From Cognatundibacterium curvum (lineage in GTDB: Bacteria > Pseudomonadota > Gammaproteobacteria > Burkholderiales > Burkholderiaceae_D), in assembly GCF_014284235.1 (NCBI RefSeq), contig NZ_JACOGD010000002.1, positions 248,001-312,000 of the forward strand: 64,000 bases of DNA, in the 5' to 3' direction. This document shows positions 27,938 through 37,559 of the stretch, one piece after another (the first letter of the stretch is position 1; every line of letters begins with the position of its first letter). Under the pieces are notes generated by a model. The model worked only from the letters and a program-made list of their open reading frames with translations, was not told the origin of the DNA and did not search any database. Made by a program: the position numbers and the translations under genes.

Positions 27938-29080
27938 ATGATGTTTTCCGACACGCATTTAGCTTCCTATGCCGCCCAGTCTGCGAGTTCGCGAGGGCGG
28001 CTTTTTATTGAGCCGGGTTCCGATACGCGCAGCCAGTTCCAGCGTGACCGCGATCGCATCATCCATTGCTCTGCTTTTCGCCGCTTGGAATACAAGACCC
28101 AGGTATTTGTGAATCATGAAGGGGATTTATTCCGCACCCGTCTCACCCATAGTCTGGAGGTGGCTCAGATTGGCCGCTCTATCGCACGAAATTTACGTTT
28201 AAATGAAGATTTGGTCGAGGCCATCGCACTGGCGCATGATCTGGGGCATACGCCTTTCGGGCATGCTGGCCAGGATGCCTTAAATAGCTGTATGCAGGAT
28301 TATGGTGGCTTCGAACATAATCTGCAGAGTTTGCGTATCGTTGATGCGCTGGAAGAGCGTTATGCGGCGTTTAATGGCTTGAATTTGTGCTTTGAGACGC
28401 GCGAAGGCATACTCAAGCATTGCTCGCTCACGAATGCACAACAACTCGGCGACCTGGGTTTGCGTTTCATCGAAAAAACGCAGCCCTCACTGGAAGCGCA
28501 ATTGACGAATCTGGCAGATGAGATTGCATACAATAATCACGATATTGACGATGGAATACGTTCAAATTTATTAAGTGAGCAGCAGATGATGCAAGTCAGC
28601 CTATATGCGCAGCATCGTCAAATAGTGGAAACGATGTATCCTGGAATTCAAGGCAGGCGCGCTATCTCTGAGACGATACGACGCATGATCAATACGCTGA
28701 TTACGGATCTGATCTCGACCTCGCAGGCGCGTATTCTGGATGTGATGCCAAAAACGATAGATGATGTCAGAGCTGCGCCAAAACTGATCGCATTCTCTGA
28801 TGTGGTACACGTACAGGCCAGCGAGTTGAAGCATTTTTTATTTCAGCACTTGTATCGCCACTATCAGGTGAATCGCATGACCTCGAAAGCACGTCGCGTG
28901 GTGCGTGAATTGTTTGATGCCTTGATGCAGGAACCTGGTTTGCTGCCGCCTGATTATCAGATTCAGCGCAAAGATGATATGCAAGCACAGGCCAGAAAAA
29001 TTGCTGATTATATTGCCGGTATGACCGACCGCTATGCGATGCGCGAACATCGTCGTTTATTCTCTATCCATGAAAGTTAA
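27938..29080 (+). CDS. dgt: Deoxyguanosinetriphosphate triphosphohydrolase-like protein
   Basis: HD-superfamily enzyme that hydrolyses dNTPs to nucleosides and triphosphate. The 380-residue protein has the metal-binding pattern [17 protein letters not shown] and [16 protein letters not shown] (the HD pair), a further Asp in [17 protein letters not shown], and the N-terminal [21 protein letters not shown] typical of the type 2 dGTPase-like subgroup. It starts 2 bases after aroKB stops, so the two are coupled. Whether dGTP is preferred cannot be read from sequence. Confidence 0.93.
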   Translation: MMFSDTHLASYAAQSASSRGRLFIEPGSDTRSQFQRDRDRIIHCSAFRRLEYKTQVFVNHEGDLFRTRLTHSLEVAQIGRSIARNLRLNEDLVEAIALAHDLGHTPFGHAGQDALNSCMQDYGGFEHNLQSLRIVDALEERYAAFNGLNLCFETREGILKHCSLTNAQQLGDLGLRFIEKTQPSLEAQLTNLADEIAYNNHDIDDGIRSNLLSEQQMMQVSLYAQHRQIVETMYPGIQGRRAISETIRRMINTLITDLISTSQARILDVMPKTIDDVRAAPKLIAFSDVVHVQASELKHFLFQHLYRHYQVNRMTSKARRVVRELFDALMQEPGLLPPDYQIQRKDDMQAQARKIADYIAGMTDRYAMREHRRLFSIHES

Positions 29081-29093
29081 TGCAGGAGTCACT

Positions 29094-29807
29094 ATGAATC
29101 TGTTTTCAAATACCAATTCAAAAAAATCTGTGAAAGCCTTATTTACGACCAGCCTGCTGGCTGTAAGCTTCAGCGTCAGCGCACTGTCGTTAAGCGATCT
29201 GAGTAATCAGGATGCGAGTACCGGGCTGAAGGCCGCACTGGATAAGGGCTCGGTGGCTGCAGTTGCTAAGCTGGGCGTGGAGAACGGATTTTTGAATAAC
29301 GATAAAGTCAAAATTCAATTGCCAGGTTTATTGGAACAAGCCAGACCGATACTGAAGATGACAGGCAAAGGCCAGCAATTAGATGAACTCGTCGTTTCTA
29401 TGAACCGTGCGGCTGAAGCGGCAGTTCCTATGGCAAAACCCTTGCTGGTGAATGCAGTCAAATCGATGACGCTGACTGATGCGAAAAACATTTTGACCGG
29501 TGGTGAAACATCGGTGACTGACTTCTTTAAACAAAAAACTGCCTCACCGCTGACGCAGCAATTCCGCCCTATTGTGAAAGGTGTTACCGATAAAGCGGGA
29601 TTGTCAGCGAAATATAATAGTGTAATGGGCCAGGCGCAAAAGTTTGGCGCGGTATCTGAGCAGGAAGCAACAGTCGAAGGCTATGTCACGCAAAAAGCAT
29701 TGGACGGTTTGTATCTGATGATCGCTGAAGAAGAAAAGGCGATACGTCAGGATCCACTGGGTGCAGGCAGTAAAGCGATCAGCAAAGTATTTAGTCTGCT
29801 CAAATAA
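29094..29807 (+). CDS. DUF4197 exported protein
   Basis: A 237-residue protein with a signal peptide ending near SVSA/LSLSDLS, matching the DUF4197 family: a mostly helical domain with LSNQDASTGLKAALDKGS at the start of the mature protein, and ALDGLYLMIAEEEKAIRQDPLGAGSKAISKVF at the end. The function of the family is unknown to me. A strong AGGAG site sets the ATG at 29094; it begins 13 bases after dgt stops and is likely cotranscribed with it. Confidence 0.85.
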   Translation: MNLFSNTNSKKSVKALFTTSLLAVSFSVSALSLSDLSNQDASTGLKAALDKGSVAAVAKLGVENGFLNNDKVKIQLPGLLEQARPILKMTGKGQQLDELVVSMNRAAEAAVPMAKPLLVNAVKSMTLTDAKNILTGGETSVTDFFKQKTASPLTQQFRPIVKGVTDKAGLSAKYNSVMGQAQKFGAVSEQEATVEGYVTQKALDGLYLMIAEEEKAIRQDPLGAGSKAISKVFSLLK

Positions 29808-29860
29808 AATCTTGCCATGGCATGCCATGATAGATAACTGTCCCTAATTTATTTCAGCTT

Positions 29861-29898
29861 GCCGCCGATAAGTGCTGGTACGGCTTACTATCGGCGGC
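29861..29898. terminator. Inverted repeat between convergent DUF4197 and chemoreceptor genes
   Basis: GCCGCCGATA (29861–29870) pairs exactly with 29889–29898 around an 18-base loop. There is no T run. Its place between convergent genes suggests a shared transcript end. Confidence 0.5.
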
Positions 29899-29909
29899 GG
29901 TTGCGCTGG

Positions 29910-31931
29910 CTACCTGAGCTGCCTGCGATCCAGTCCTGAGACACGTACAACATTCGCTGTAGTTGTTTCGGTTTTAAACTGGGCAACCAGCTCAGAAAGC
30001 CGGTCCGATTGTTCCCGCATACTTTCCGCAGCGGCTGCTGCCTGTTCGACCAGCGCTGAGTTTTGCTGGGTCATTTCATCCATATTCGTGATGGCATCAT
30101 TCACCTGATGTATACCGGTGCTTTGTTCATTGCTCGCATTACTGATTTCATTGACCAGACTCGCAACTTTACGAATGTCCCCGACGACCCTGCTCATGGT
30201 ATATCCCGCCTCATTGGCCATCGTGCTGCCTGATTCAACTTTGTTCACGGAATCAGTGATCAAGCCTTGTATATCTTTTGCGGCAATGGATGCGCGCTGA
30301 GCCAGGTTACGCACTTCTCCTGCCACCACCGCAAAGCCACGGCCCTGCTCACCAGCTCTGGCAGCCTCTACTGCTGCGTTGAGTGCAAGGATGTTGGTCT
30401 GGAACGCAATACCATTAATCACATTAATAATTTCCTCGACTTTTCTGGAGCTGTCGCGGATATCATTCATGGTAGCAACCATGCGACTGACAACGAGTCC
30501 GGCTTGCTCTGCAACTTCGCTGGCAGAATTCACAAAGCGATCAGCCTCTCTCGCATTTTCTGCATTTTGTTGCACTGTAGAGGTTAACTCTTCCATGGAG
30601 CTGGCCGTCTCTTCCAGAGTGCCAGCCTGGACCTCGGTTCTCGCCGATAAGTCGGCGTTGCCGCTCGCAATTTCTCTGGCTGCAGTCTGTATGCTGGCAG
30701 ATCCTGTCCGCACTTCCTGAACGACTTGCGTTAAGCCTTCTCCTATGCCGTTCATTGCGGTCAGCATTTTGCCTATTTCATTGTCGCTCTTCGCTTCTAC
30801 CCGATGACTCAGATCGCCGCTTGCCAGCGAATTAGCCAGGGCGGTGGCCTGCTGAAGAGGGCGTGTTACAACGCGGCTTACCATCGTCATAAAGAGCAGG
30901 CCGCCTGCAACTAACAGGGCAAGCGCTAAGCTCCCCAGCCAGATGATCTGTTGCATACTTTCTTCCGCCAGCTCGCCGCTGTTGACGCTACCGGCAAGTA
31001 TCCATTTCGTGGTGGGAATCGTACGGAAGACAAGCAGTTTTTCTTTAACTTTTGTATCCGTCTGTTTGCTGTCGGCTGAGTCGTAGCGCAGCAATCCCTG
31101 CTTTTTTTCCAGCATGGTTTTCACAAATAACTGGCCATCAGCTGATTTTGAATCAAGGATGTTATTGCCTTCGTCAGAGGGATGTATCATCAGTGTCCCT
31201 TGTTGCTTGCCATCTTTCATATCAAACGCGTAGAAATAACCCGTGCTCTTAATTTTCATCGCTTTGATTTTTTCTTTGAGCAGACTCAGTGTGGGGTCGA
31301 TATTGATACCTATGAAGATCGCGCCTGCCAGCTTTCCATCACTACCCATGAATGGGTTGTAGTAAGTCATATAATTTTTACCAAACAGTTTGGCGGCACC
31401 GGTGAATTTTTTTCCCTCCATGAGCAAGGGATAGGCTGGGTGTGCTTTATCCAGTGCCGTGCCGATTGCGCGCTCACCGTTCTCTTTTTTTAAGGAGGTC
31501 GAGACCCTGATAAAATCATCACCATCTTTGACAAAAAAAGTTGCAATTGCGCCAGTGCGTGCAGTGAACGCATCGACTTGTTCAAACTGATTATTGATGA
31601 GCTGTTCGTTTAAGGTAAGTGCCGCAGTACTTTTTCCTGCAACGTTGATTTTTTGTTCAGCGTGAACCGCCAGTTTATCGCCAAGCTCAATGCGCAAGTT
31701 GTTACCGGTTCTTTCGGCATCCGCTTTGACTGCGCTGTCAAATACTTCAAAACTGTCATTCACTGAGTTCAGTAAATTGTTAATTTCATTGATAGCGCTT
31801 TGTTCCTGAGAACGATGCAGACTATAAGCAACAGCACTGGTGAAAATCACGAATACGAGGACGGCACCAGCAGATACACTTGCGCCCAGGAACTGTCCTA
31901 TTTTTTTATCTTTGCCTGAAAGCAGCTTCAT
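29910..31931 (-). CDS. Methyl-accepting chemotaxis protein with Cache sensor
   Basis: Transmembrane chemoreceptor, 673 residues. Order: membrane helix 1 (about residues 16–37), a periplasmic Cache-type sensor of roughly 270 residues (ATFFVKDGDDFIRVSTSL, then GAIFIGINIDPTLSLLKEKI) resembling Cache3–Cache2 fusions, membrane helix 2 (IIWLGSLALALLVAGGLLF), HAMP, and the signalling hairpin with the highly conserved [21 protein letters not shown] tip. It has no C-terminal NWETF-type CheR-docking pentapeptide. GGAG precedes the ATG. The ligand is unknown; such sensors often bind small carboxylates or amino acids. Confidence 0.93.
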   Translation of the reverse strand: MKLLSGKDKKIGQFLGASVSAGAVLVFVIFTSAVAYSLHRSQEQSAINEINNLLNSVNDSFEVFDSAVKADAERTGNNLRIELGDKLAVHAEQKINVAGKSTAALTLNEQLINNQFEQVDAFTARTGAIATFFVKDGDDFIRVSTSLKKENGERAIGTALDKAHPAYPLLMEGKKFTGAAKLFGKNYMTYYNPFMGSDGKLAGAIFIGINIDPTLSLLKEKIKAMKIKSTGYFYAFDMKDGKQQGTLMIHPSDEGNNILDSKSADGQLFVKTMLEKKQGLLRYDSADSKQTDTKVKEKLLVFRTIPTTKWILAGSVNSGELAEESMQQIIWLGSLALALLVAGGLLFMTMVSRVVTRPLQQATALANSLASGDLSHRVEAKSDNEIGKMLTAMNGIGEGLTQVVQEVRTGSASIQTAAREIASGNADLSARTEVQAGTLEETASSMEELTSTVQQNAENAREADRFVNSASEVAEQAGLVVSRMVATMNDIRDSSRKVEEIINVINGIAFQTNILALNAAVEAARAGEQGRGFAVVAGEVRNLAQRASIAAKDIQGLITDSVNKVESGSTMANEAGYTMSRVVGDIRKVASLVNEISNASNEQSTGIHQVNDAITNMDEMTQQNSALVEQAAAAAESMREQSDRLSELVAQFKTETTTANVVRVSGLDRRQLR

Positions 31932-32488
31932 ATTGTCTCCGTTATTTTATCGGTATGTGTTCTGCACGCGGATCTCAGTGTGGCTGAAATTTGCTAATTT
32001 GCATCATCATCTTAGGTCGCGATTATTAGAGGACATAGAAGTTTTTTGAGCTTTTTAACAATTCTTCACAAGCACTGATCTATGCAGGGGCAGGTGAATA
32101 GGATGGCTCAACGGGCGTTGAACAGGGATGATCAGACAAGCACCTCATGCAGTGCGCGAATCCGGTTTCCGGGTTGTATGAGTCGGAATATCTGGAAGAG
32201 GCCAGATTTGTACACGGGAGATATGTTGCCTTTAGGTGGCTGGCAGCCGGGTGTATGGTCCGATACATGCGGCCGACGACAAAGCCGGTGCAGACCAGTG
32301 CGTATTGTGAAACTAAAGCCAGGAAATGCTGATTGCGTAGTTTCACTTAAGTAGATCTTGTTGCAATGCGGCATGAAGATTTCTGTTAATTTGTAAGGAG
32401 CGCATATTCACAGAACAGCCACACAAGAGAGCTTGCTTGAATAGTGCAAAGCCAAGTCGTAAAACAACACCAAACTCTGGAGACCGAC
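31932..32488. other. 557-base region without a convincing gene
   Basis: Several short frames (60–90 codons) are open on both strands between 32080 and 32375, but none has a ribosome site or a recognisable product, and they overlap one another. The part near 32307–32346 holds a 9-bp inverted repeat (GTGAAACTA/TAGTTTCAC, 22-base loop) which may belong to the leader of the downstream transporter operon. Nothing else is identified. Confidence 0.5.
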
Positions 32489-33646
32489 ATGTCCTACAAA
32501 ATGAAATCCCTGATTGCTGTTGCACTAGTTAGCTGGTCCGCTGCCGGTATGGCAGCTGAGCCGATCAAGATCGGTGTATCTGGCCCGTTCACCGGTGGCT
32601 CCGCGCCTATGGGCGTGTCCATGCGTGATGGCGTCAAACTGGCAGTGGCTGAGATTAATGCGAAGGGCGGTGTGCTTGGCCGTCAGATTCAATTGGTGGA
32701 ACGTGATGACGAAGCTAAAAATGAACGCGGTGTGCAGGTCGCGCAGGAATTGATCAACAAAGAAAAAGTCGTCGCGACAGTAGGTTATATCAATACCGGC
32801 GTCGCGCTCGCTGCGCAACGCTTTTACCAGGAAGCCAAAATTCCGGTGATGAATAATGTGGCGACCGGCAGCGTGGTGACCAAGCAATTCCTGCCACCGG
32901 ATCACAAGGATAACTACATCTTCCGTACTGCAGCCAATGACACCATACAATCGGCCATGATTGTGGAAGAAGCGGTGGGTAAGCGTAAATTCACCAAGGT
33001 AGCGATTCTGGCCGACTCGACCAACTATGGTCAGCTGGGGCGCGAAGATTTGGAAAAAGCGCTGGCGGTGAAAGGCGTGAAGCCGGTTGCAGTTGAAAAG
33101 TTCAACATCAAGGATGTGGACATGACCGCCCAATTGCTCAAGGCAAAGCAGGGTGGCGCGCAGGCCGTGCTGACTTATGGCATAGGACCTGAACTGGCGC
33201 AGATCGCCAATGGCATGGAAAAGCTGGGCTGGAAAGTACCGATGATAGGCAGCTGGACTCTGTCTATGGGCAACTTCCTCGACAATGCCGGTAAAAATGG
33301 CGATGGCGCTACTATGCCACAGACCTTTATCCAGGAGCCGAATACACCTAAACGTAAGGCCTTCATCGAGGCCTATCAAAAGTCTTATAAAGTCGAGCGC
33401 ATTCCTTCTCCTGTCTCCGCAGCACAAGGCTATGACTCGATCTACCTGTTGACCGCAGCCATCCGTCAGGCCGGTACCACTGAGGGTGAAAAAGTCCGTG
33501 AGGCTTTGGAAAATCTGAGTGAAAAGGTAGACGGCGTCGTTACGACTTACAGCAAACCATTTACCCGCGATGATCACGAAGCGATTAAAGCCGGTATCCC
33601 GGTCATGGGTGAGGCGAAGAACGGACACATCGTTCAGGCCAAATAA
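32489..33646 (+). CDS. LIV-type ABC transporter periplasmic substrate-binding protein
   Basis: Binding protein of a branched-chain-amino-acid-type (HAAT) ABC importer. The 385-residue precursor has a signal peptide ending in GMA/AEPIK, followed by IGVSGPFTGGSAPMGVSMRDGVKLAVAEINAKGGVLGR, the classic LivJ/LivK opening, and the two-lobe periplasmic fold (Peripla_BP_6). The ATG at 32489 is set by GGAGA upstream. It heads a four-gene operon with permeases and ATPases. The true ligand may be another amino acid or amide. Confidence 0.92.
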   Translation: MSYKMKSLIAVALVSWSAAGMAAEPIKIGVSGPFTGGSAPMGVSMRDGVKLAVAEINAKGGVLGRQIQLVERDDEAKNERGVQVAQELINKEKVVATVGYINTGVALAAQRFYQEAKIPVMNNVATGSVVTKQFLPPDHKDNYIFRTAANDTIQSAMIVEEAVGKRKFTKVAILADSTNYGQLGREDLEKALAVKGVKPVAVEKFNIKDVDMTAQLLKAKQGGAQAVLTYGIGPELAQIANGMEKLGWKVPMIGSWTLSMGNFLDNAGKNGDGATMPQTFIQEPNTPKRKAFIEAYQKSYKVERIPSPVSAAQGYDSIYLLTAAIRQAGTTEGEKVREALENLSEKVDGVVTTYSKPFTRDDHEAIKAGIPVMGEAKNGHIVQAK

Positions 33647-33677
33647 GCAGCTGGTTTTTCCTGGTATTTTCCTTGTG

Positions 33678-33711
33678 GTCCAGACCGCTGATTGTTTGCA
33701 GCGGTCTGGAC
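33678..33711 (+). terminator. Intercistronic hairpin between binding protein and permease genes
   Basis: GTCCAGACCGCTG (33678–33690) pairs perfectly with 33699–33711, 8-base loop, no T run. Such hairpins commonly protect the upstream binding-protein mRNA from 3' decay and so raise its level over the membrane genes. Confidence 0.7.
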
Positions 33712-33883
33712 TGACTCACCATCACATCTGTTGTACGGTTTCAGTCTGAACCTGATATGGCTTCTGGCTGGCTGTCGGCACATGTCGAGAGGAGAGGGCG
33801 CAGCGCAAGCCTGCCCACTGCTCAGGCCGTGGCAGAAGCTAAATACTGGCGCACTTGTCCTCATTTACTGTCGGGTACAGAAA

Positions 33884-34774
33884 ATGGAAATCCTGTTACA
33901 ACTTGTGTTTAGCGGCATCGCGCTGGGCATGATATACGCGGTCATCGCATTCGGTTACCAGCTCACTTTTGCCACCTCCGGCACCTTGAATTTCGGGCAG
34001 GGGGAATCGCTGATGCTGGGCGCGCTGGTCGGCCTCAGTCTGGTTGGTCAGATACACGGCGGGCCGTATATGAATTACTGGCTGATGATACCGCTGGTGA
34101 TCGTATTTGGCGCTTTGCAGGGCATGGTGGTTGAATGGATAGGTGTCCGCCCTGCGATTAAAATCAAATCTGAATTTGGCTGGATTATGTCCACCATTGC
34201 GCTCGCGATTATTTTCAAAAATGTGGCTGAAAATATCTGGGGCAAGGACGATCTGACTTTTCCTTCCCCTTTGTCTGCGGCACCGTTTCAGATTTTCGGC
34301 GCCAATGTACAGGCGATGCAAGTCGTGGTGGTGCTGGGTGCGCTGGCGATGATGCTGGCGGTGGAAATATTTAACCGTAAATCTATCTACGGCAAAGCCG
34401 TGGTGGCCACCTCGAATGACCGTGATGCTGCCGGATTGATGGGGATTAACACCAGCATGGTGATTACGTTTTCCTATGCCTTGTCATCTGCTACTGCAGC
34501 GTTTGCCGGTGTGCTGGTCGCGCCCTTGACACTGACCGGCGCCACCATGGGTTCTGCGCTGGGCTTGAAGGCGTTTGCAGTGGCGATTATCGGTGGACTG
34601 ACTTCCGGTGTCGGTGCGATTGTGGGTGGACTGATACTCGGTATTGCAGAAACCCTGACCGGATTTTATATCTCCACCGGTTACAAAGAAGTTCCCGGTC
34701 TGCTGTTGCTGTTACTGGTGCTGGCGGTGAAACCTGCCGGTTTGTTCGGTAAAGCAGCCATCAAAAAAGTATAA
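33884..34774 (+). CDS. livH: LIV-type ABC transporter permease, LivH-like
   Basis: Inner-membrane channel subunit, 296 residues and about eight membrane helices. The opening LLQLVFSGIALGMIYAVIAFGYQLTFATSGTLNFGQGE is the LivH signature, and the EAA-like cytoplasmic loop NDRDAAGLMGINTSMVI contacts the ATPase. The ATG at 33884 gives this standard N-terminus; a longer open frame back to 33692 overlaps the hairpin and lacks family similarity. The ribosome site is weak. The next gene begins 9 bases after its stop. Confidence 0.92.
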   Translation: MEILLQLVFSGIALGMIYAVIAFGYQLTFATSGTLNFGQGESLMLGALVGLSLVGQIHGGPYMNYWLMIPLVIVFGALQGMVVEWIGVRPAIKIKSEFGWIMSTIALAIIFKNVAENIWGKDDLTFPSPLSAAPFQIFGANVQAMQVVVVLGALAMMLAVEIFNRKSIYGKAVVATSNDRDAAGLMGINTSMVITFSYALSSATAAFAGVLVAPLTLTGATMGSALGLKAFAVAIIGGLTSGVGAIVGGLILGIAETLTGFYISTGYKEVPGLLLLLLVLAVKPAGLFGKAAIKKV

Positions 34775-34783
34775 GGAGCCATC

Positions 34784-36742
34784 ATGCGTAACAAGAGCTT
34801 CCTGTTGGGGCTGGCCGGTGTCGCCGCGCTCGGACTATTCCCTGTGTTTGTACACAATCCCTATTACCTGCATCTGGCTGAAACGATCCTGATTTACGCG
34901 ATTCTGTTGTTTGGGCTCGATATCGTAGTCGGCTATACCGGTCAGGTATCTTTGGGTCATGCCGGTCTGTTTGGCATAGGCTCCTACACCACGGGTGTGT
35001 TGGTGTTTAAACTCGGTTGCCCGGTGCTGCTCGCGCTGCCAGCCAGCATTGCGGTGACGGCAGTCTTCGGTGCCTTGCTGGCGCTGCCAGCATTGCGCGT
35101 GACGGGGCCGTATCTGGCGATGGTCACGCTGGCTTTTGGTACCATCATCCAGATCCTGATTAATGAGATGACTTTCCTGACTGAAGGGCCAATGGGTATC
35201 AAAGTCGCTAAGCCGGTTTTGTTTGGACAAAAGCTGGGTGAGGTCGGTCATTTTTATCTGGTTGCCGGACTGATGGTCGTGGCACTGATCGTCGTTCACC
35301 GCATTCTGCGTTCTCATCTGGGACGCGCATTTCAGGCCTTGCGCGACAGTCCGATTGCTTCCGATTGTATGGGCGTGTCGGTGTATCGCTACAAGGTCTA
35401 CGCCTTCGTCATCAGCGCAGCGCTGGCGGGCCTGGCCGGGGCTTTATATGCGAGCTCTGAAGAGTATATCTCCCCCAATACCTATAACTTCGAGCTGACC
35501 ATATTATTCCTGCTGGCGGTCATTATGGGGGGCCGTAAGAGCCGTATCGGCTCTTTGCTGGGTGCCTTTATTGTGGTGATGTTACCGTCGCTGCTGGCTG
35601 ATATTGATCTGTTCCGAAAAATCGCGACCGTTGCCGCTGTAGCTGGCGTGGCGGGTTCTGCCTGGCTGTTGTGGCAGGGACGCAAGACATTGCGCGAGGT
35701 GCTGGTGCCGGTCGTCGCGACGGCTGGTATGGCGGCGTTTTCCTACAAGCTGGAAAACATTACCGACTGGCGTCTGACTATCTTCGGACTGATGACCTTG
35801 TTTGTTGTGTATTACCTGCAGGATGGCATCGTCGGATTTGTGCAGTCTATGCTGGGTAAGGGACCACGCCATTTACTGGCGCATAGCGATGCGACGCAAC
35901 TCAATGACAAACTCGCGATTACCCAGGCCAGTGAAGAACGCATCGGCGTCTTGCTGAGCGCACGTCAGGTGCTGATGCAGTTCGGCGGCCTCAAGGCCTT
36001 GAATCAGGTGGACCTACAGGTGGCAAAAGGCAGTGTGCATGGTTTGATCGGCCCGAATGGTTCCGGTAAAAGTACCATGATGAATGTGCTGACCGGGATT
36101 TATCAGCCGACCGATGGTGTGGTTGAATTTGCGGGTAAAGCGATTTCCGGCAATACCCCATCGGCAATTGCACTCGGTGGCGTAGCGCGTACTTTTCAGA
36201 ATGTGCAGCTGTTCGGCGAAATGACCGCTACTGAGAATGTGCTGGTCGGTCTGCATAACACCTTCCGCAGCAATATCCTGGATGTGATGCTGCATACGCC
36301 GCGCTACCAACGCGAGGAAGATGCAGCACGGGCGCGGGCCGCCAGCATCCTGCATTTTGTCGGCTTGTCCGATCTGGCCAACGAAGAAGCGCGCAATCTG
36401 CCTTATGGTAAGCAGCGTTTGCTGGAGATAGGACGGGCACTCGGTTTGAATCCGCAACTGCTGTTACTGGATGAGCCTGCTGCAGGTCTGACTGCTCCCG
36501 ATATCAAGGAACTGGTGGCAATCATCCGCAAAATTCGCGAACACGGTATCACCATTATCCTGATCGAACACCATATGGATGTGGTGATGTCTATCTGTGA
36601 CACCGTGACGGTGCTGGATTTCGGCCAGAAAATCGCGGAAGGGCAGCCCGCACAGGTACAGGCTGATCCTAAAGTCATTGAAGCCTATCTTGGTGGCAGT
36701 GTCAGCGAAGATCTGGCTGCCGCATCCACCAGCGCAGCCTGA
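34784..36742 (+). CDS. Fused LIV-type permease and ATPase (LivM–LivG)
   Basis: A 652-residue protein joining two transporter subunits. Residues 1 to about 345 are the LivM-type permease (NPYYLHLAETILIYAILLFGLDIVVGYTGQVSLGHAG, then RDSPIASDCMGVSVYRYK). From about 385 on is the LivG-type ATPase, with Walker A GPNGSGKST, signature NLPYGKQRLLEIG, Walker B LLLLDEPAAGL and switch His in IEHHMD. The permease part has extra helices between residues 270 and 360. Livs of E. coli are separate; such fusions are known in Burkholderiales. RBS AAGGAGCC precedes it. Confidence 0.92.
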   Translation: MRNKSFLLGLAGVAALGLFPVFVHNPYYLHLAETILIYAILLFGLDIVVGYTGQVSLGHAGLFGIGSYTTGVLVFKLGCPVLLALPASIAVTAVFGALLALPALRVTGPYLAMVTLAFGTIIQILINEMTFLTEGPMGIKVAKPVLFGQKLGEVGHFYLVAGLMVVALIVVHRILRSHLGRAFQALRDSPIASDCMGVSVYRYKVYAFVISAALAGLAGALYASSEEYISPNTYNFELTILFLLAVIMGGRKSRIGSLLGAFIVVMLPSLLADIDLFRKIATVAAVAGVAGSAWLLWQGRKTLREVLVPVVATAGMAAFSYKLENITDWRLTIFGLMTLFVVYYLQDGIVGFVQSMLGKGPRHLLAHSDATQLNDKLAITQASEERIGVLLSARQVLMQFGGLKALNQVDLQVAKGSVHGLIGPNGSGKSTMMNVLTGIYQPTDGVVEFAGKAISGNTPSAIALGGVARTFQNVQLFGEMTATENVLVGLHNTFRSNILDVMLHTPRYQREEDAARARAASILHFVGLSDLANEEARNLPYGKQRLLEIGRALGLNPQLLLLDEPAAGLTAPDIKELVAIIRKIREHGITIILIEHHMDVVMSICDTVTVLDFGQKIAEGQPAQVQADPKVIEAYLGGSVSEDLAAASTSAA

Positions 36743-36752
36743 GGAGAGATCG

Positions 36753-37481
36753 ATGCTGAGTATACAAAACTTACATGCTGCCTATGGCAAAGTACAGGTG
36801 TTGCATGGTATTTCATTGGATGTTCCTAAGGGTAAAGTGGTCACGCTGATAGGTTCGAACGGAGCTGGTAAAACCACTACGATGCGCGCGATTTCCGGCA
36901 TGATCAAACCAAAAGAGGGGACGGTCACGCTGGCTGGCAAGAATGTGACCGGCATGGATTCGCATCAGATCGCACGTGCTGGTCTGGCCCATTCACCGGA
37001 AGGCAGAAGGGTGTTTGCCACCATGTCGGTGACGGATAATTTATTGCTGGGCGCCTTCCCGCGCTTTACCCGGGCCCGGCCACGTGGTGATATCGAACAT
37101 GATTTGCAAAATGCGATGGAGTTGTTCCCGCGTTTGCGTGAACGGCGCCATCAGCTGGCGGGTACTTTGTCTGGCGGCGAACAGCAAATGCTGGCGATGG
37201 CGCGCGCCGTCATGCTTAACCCTGAAGTGATTTTGCTGGATGAACCATCAATGGGACTGGCGCCTATCCTGGTGGATGAGGTGTTCAGGATTATCCAGCG
37301 CCTCAAGCAAGAGGGCAGAACCATGTTACTGGTCGAGCAGTTTGCGGCTGCCGCGCTGGCGGTAGCGGACTACGGTTATGTGCTGGAGAATGGCAGGATT
37401 TCTGTGCATGGCCCGGCCGTTAAGCTACAAAATGATCCTGCGGTGCAGGCCGCCTATCTGGGCGGTGGTCATACGCATTGA
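36753..37481 (+). CDS. livF: LIV-type ABC transporter ATPase, LivF-like
   Basis: Second nucleotide-binding subunit, 242 residues. Walker A GSNGAGKTT, Q-loop region, signature LSGGEQQMLAMARA, Walker B VILLDEPSMGLAP and switch region LLVEQ follow in order; MLSIQNLHAAYGKVQVLHGI is the standard LivF opening. GAGGAGAG precedes the ATG, 10 bases after the fused gene's stop. It ends the operon ahead of two hairpins. Confidence 0.94.
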   Translation: MLSIQNLHAAYGKVQVLHGISLDVPKGKVVTLIGSNGAGKTTTMRAISGMIKPKEGTVTLAGKNVTGMDSHQIARAGLAHSPEGRRVFATMSVTDNLLLGAFPRFTRARPRGDIEHDLQNAMELFPRLRERRHQLAGTLSGGEQQMLAMARAVMLNPEVILLDEPSMGLAPILVDEVFRIIQRLKQEGRTMLLVEQFAAAALAVADYGYVLENGRISVHGPAVKLQNDPAVQAAYLGGGHTH

Positions 37482-37485
37482 GGTG

Positions 37486-37549
37486 CAGGCAGGGCTCATG
37501 CCCTGCCTGTATAGAGGATTAGCGATGCGTGCTGTGCTGCACGCATCGC
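37486..37549. terminator. Two tandem hairpins between livF and the PagL-like gene
   Basis: CAGGCAGGGC (37486–37495) pairs with 37500–37509, and GCGATGCGTGC (37522–37532) pairs with 37539–37549. Both stems are perfect and GC-rich but lack long T runs. They separate convergent genes and probably end transcription from both sides. Confidence 0.65.
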
Positions 37550-37559
37550 CATTTCATCT

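Noticed and set aside
31932-31960. Sigma-28 promoter for the Cache chemoreceptor
   Set aside because: A minus-strand ACCGATAA exists at 31947–31954, but there is no -35 at the right spacing and the leader would be too short.
32080-32375. Several overlapping 60–90-codon frames on both strands
   Set aside because: No ribosome sites and no recognisable products; mutual overlap on both strands points to chance openness.
32525-33628. 367-codon open frame opposite the LIV-type binding protein gene
   Set aside because: Antisense shadow: no family similarity and rich in Phe, His and Arg, as is typical of complement frames.
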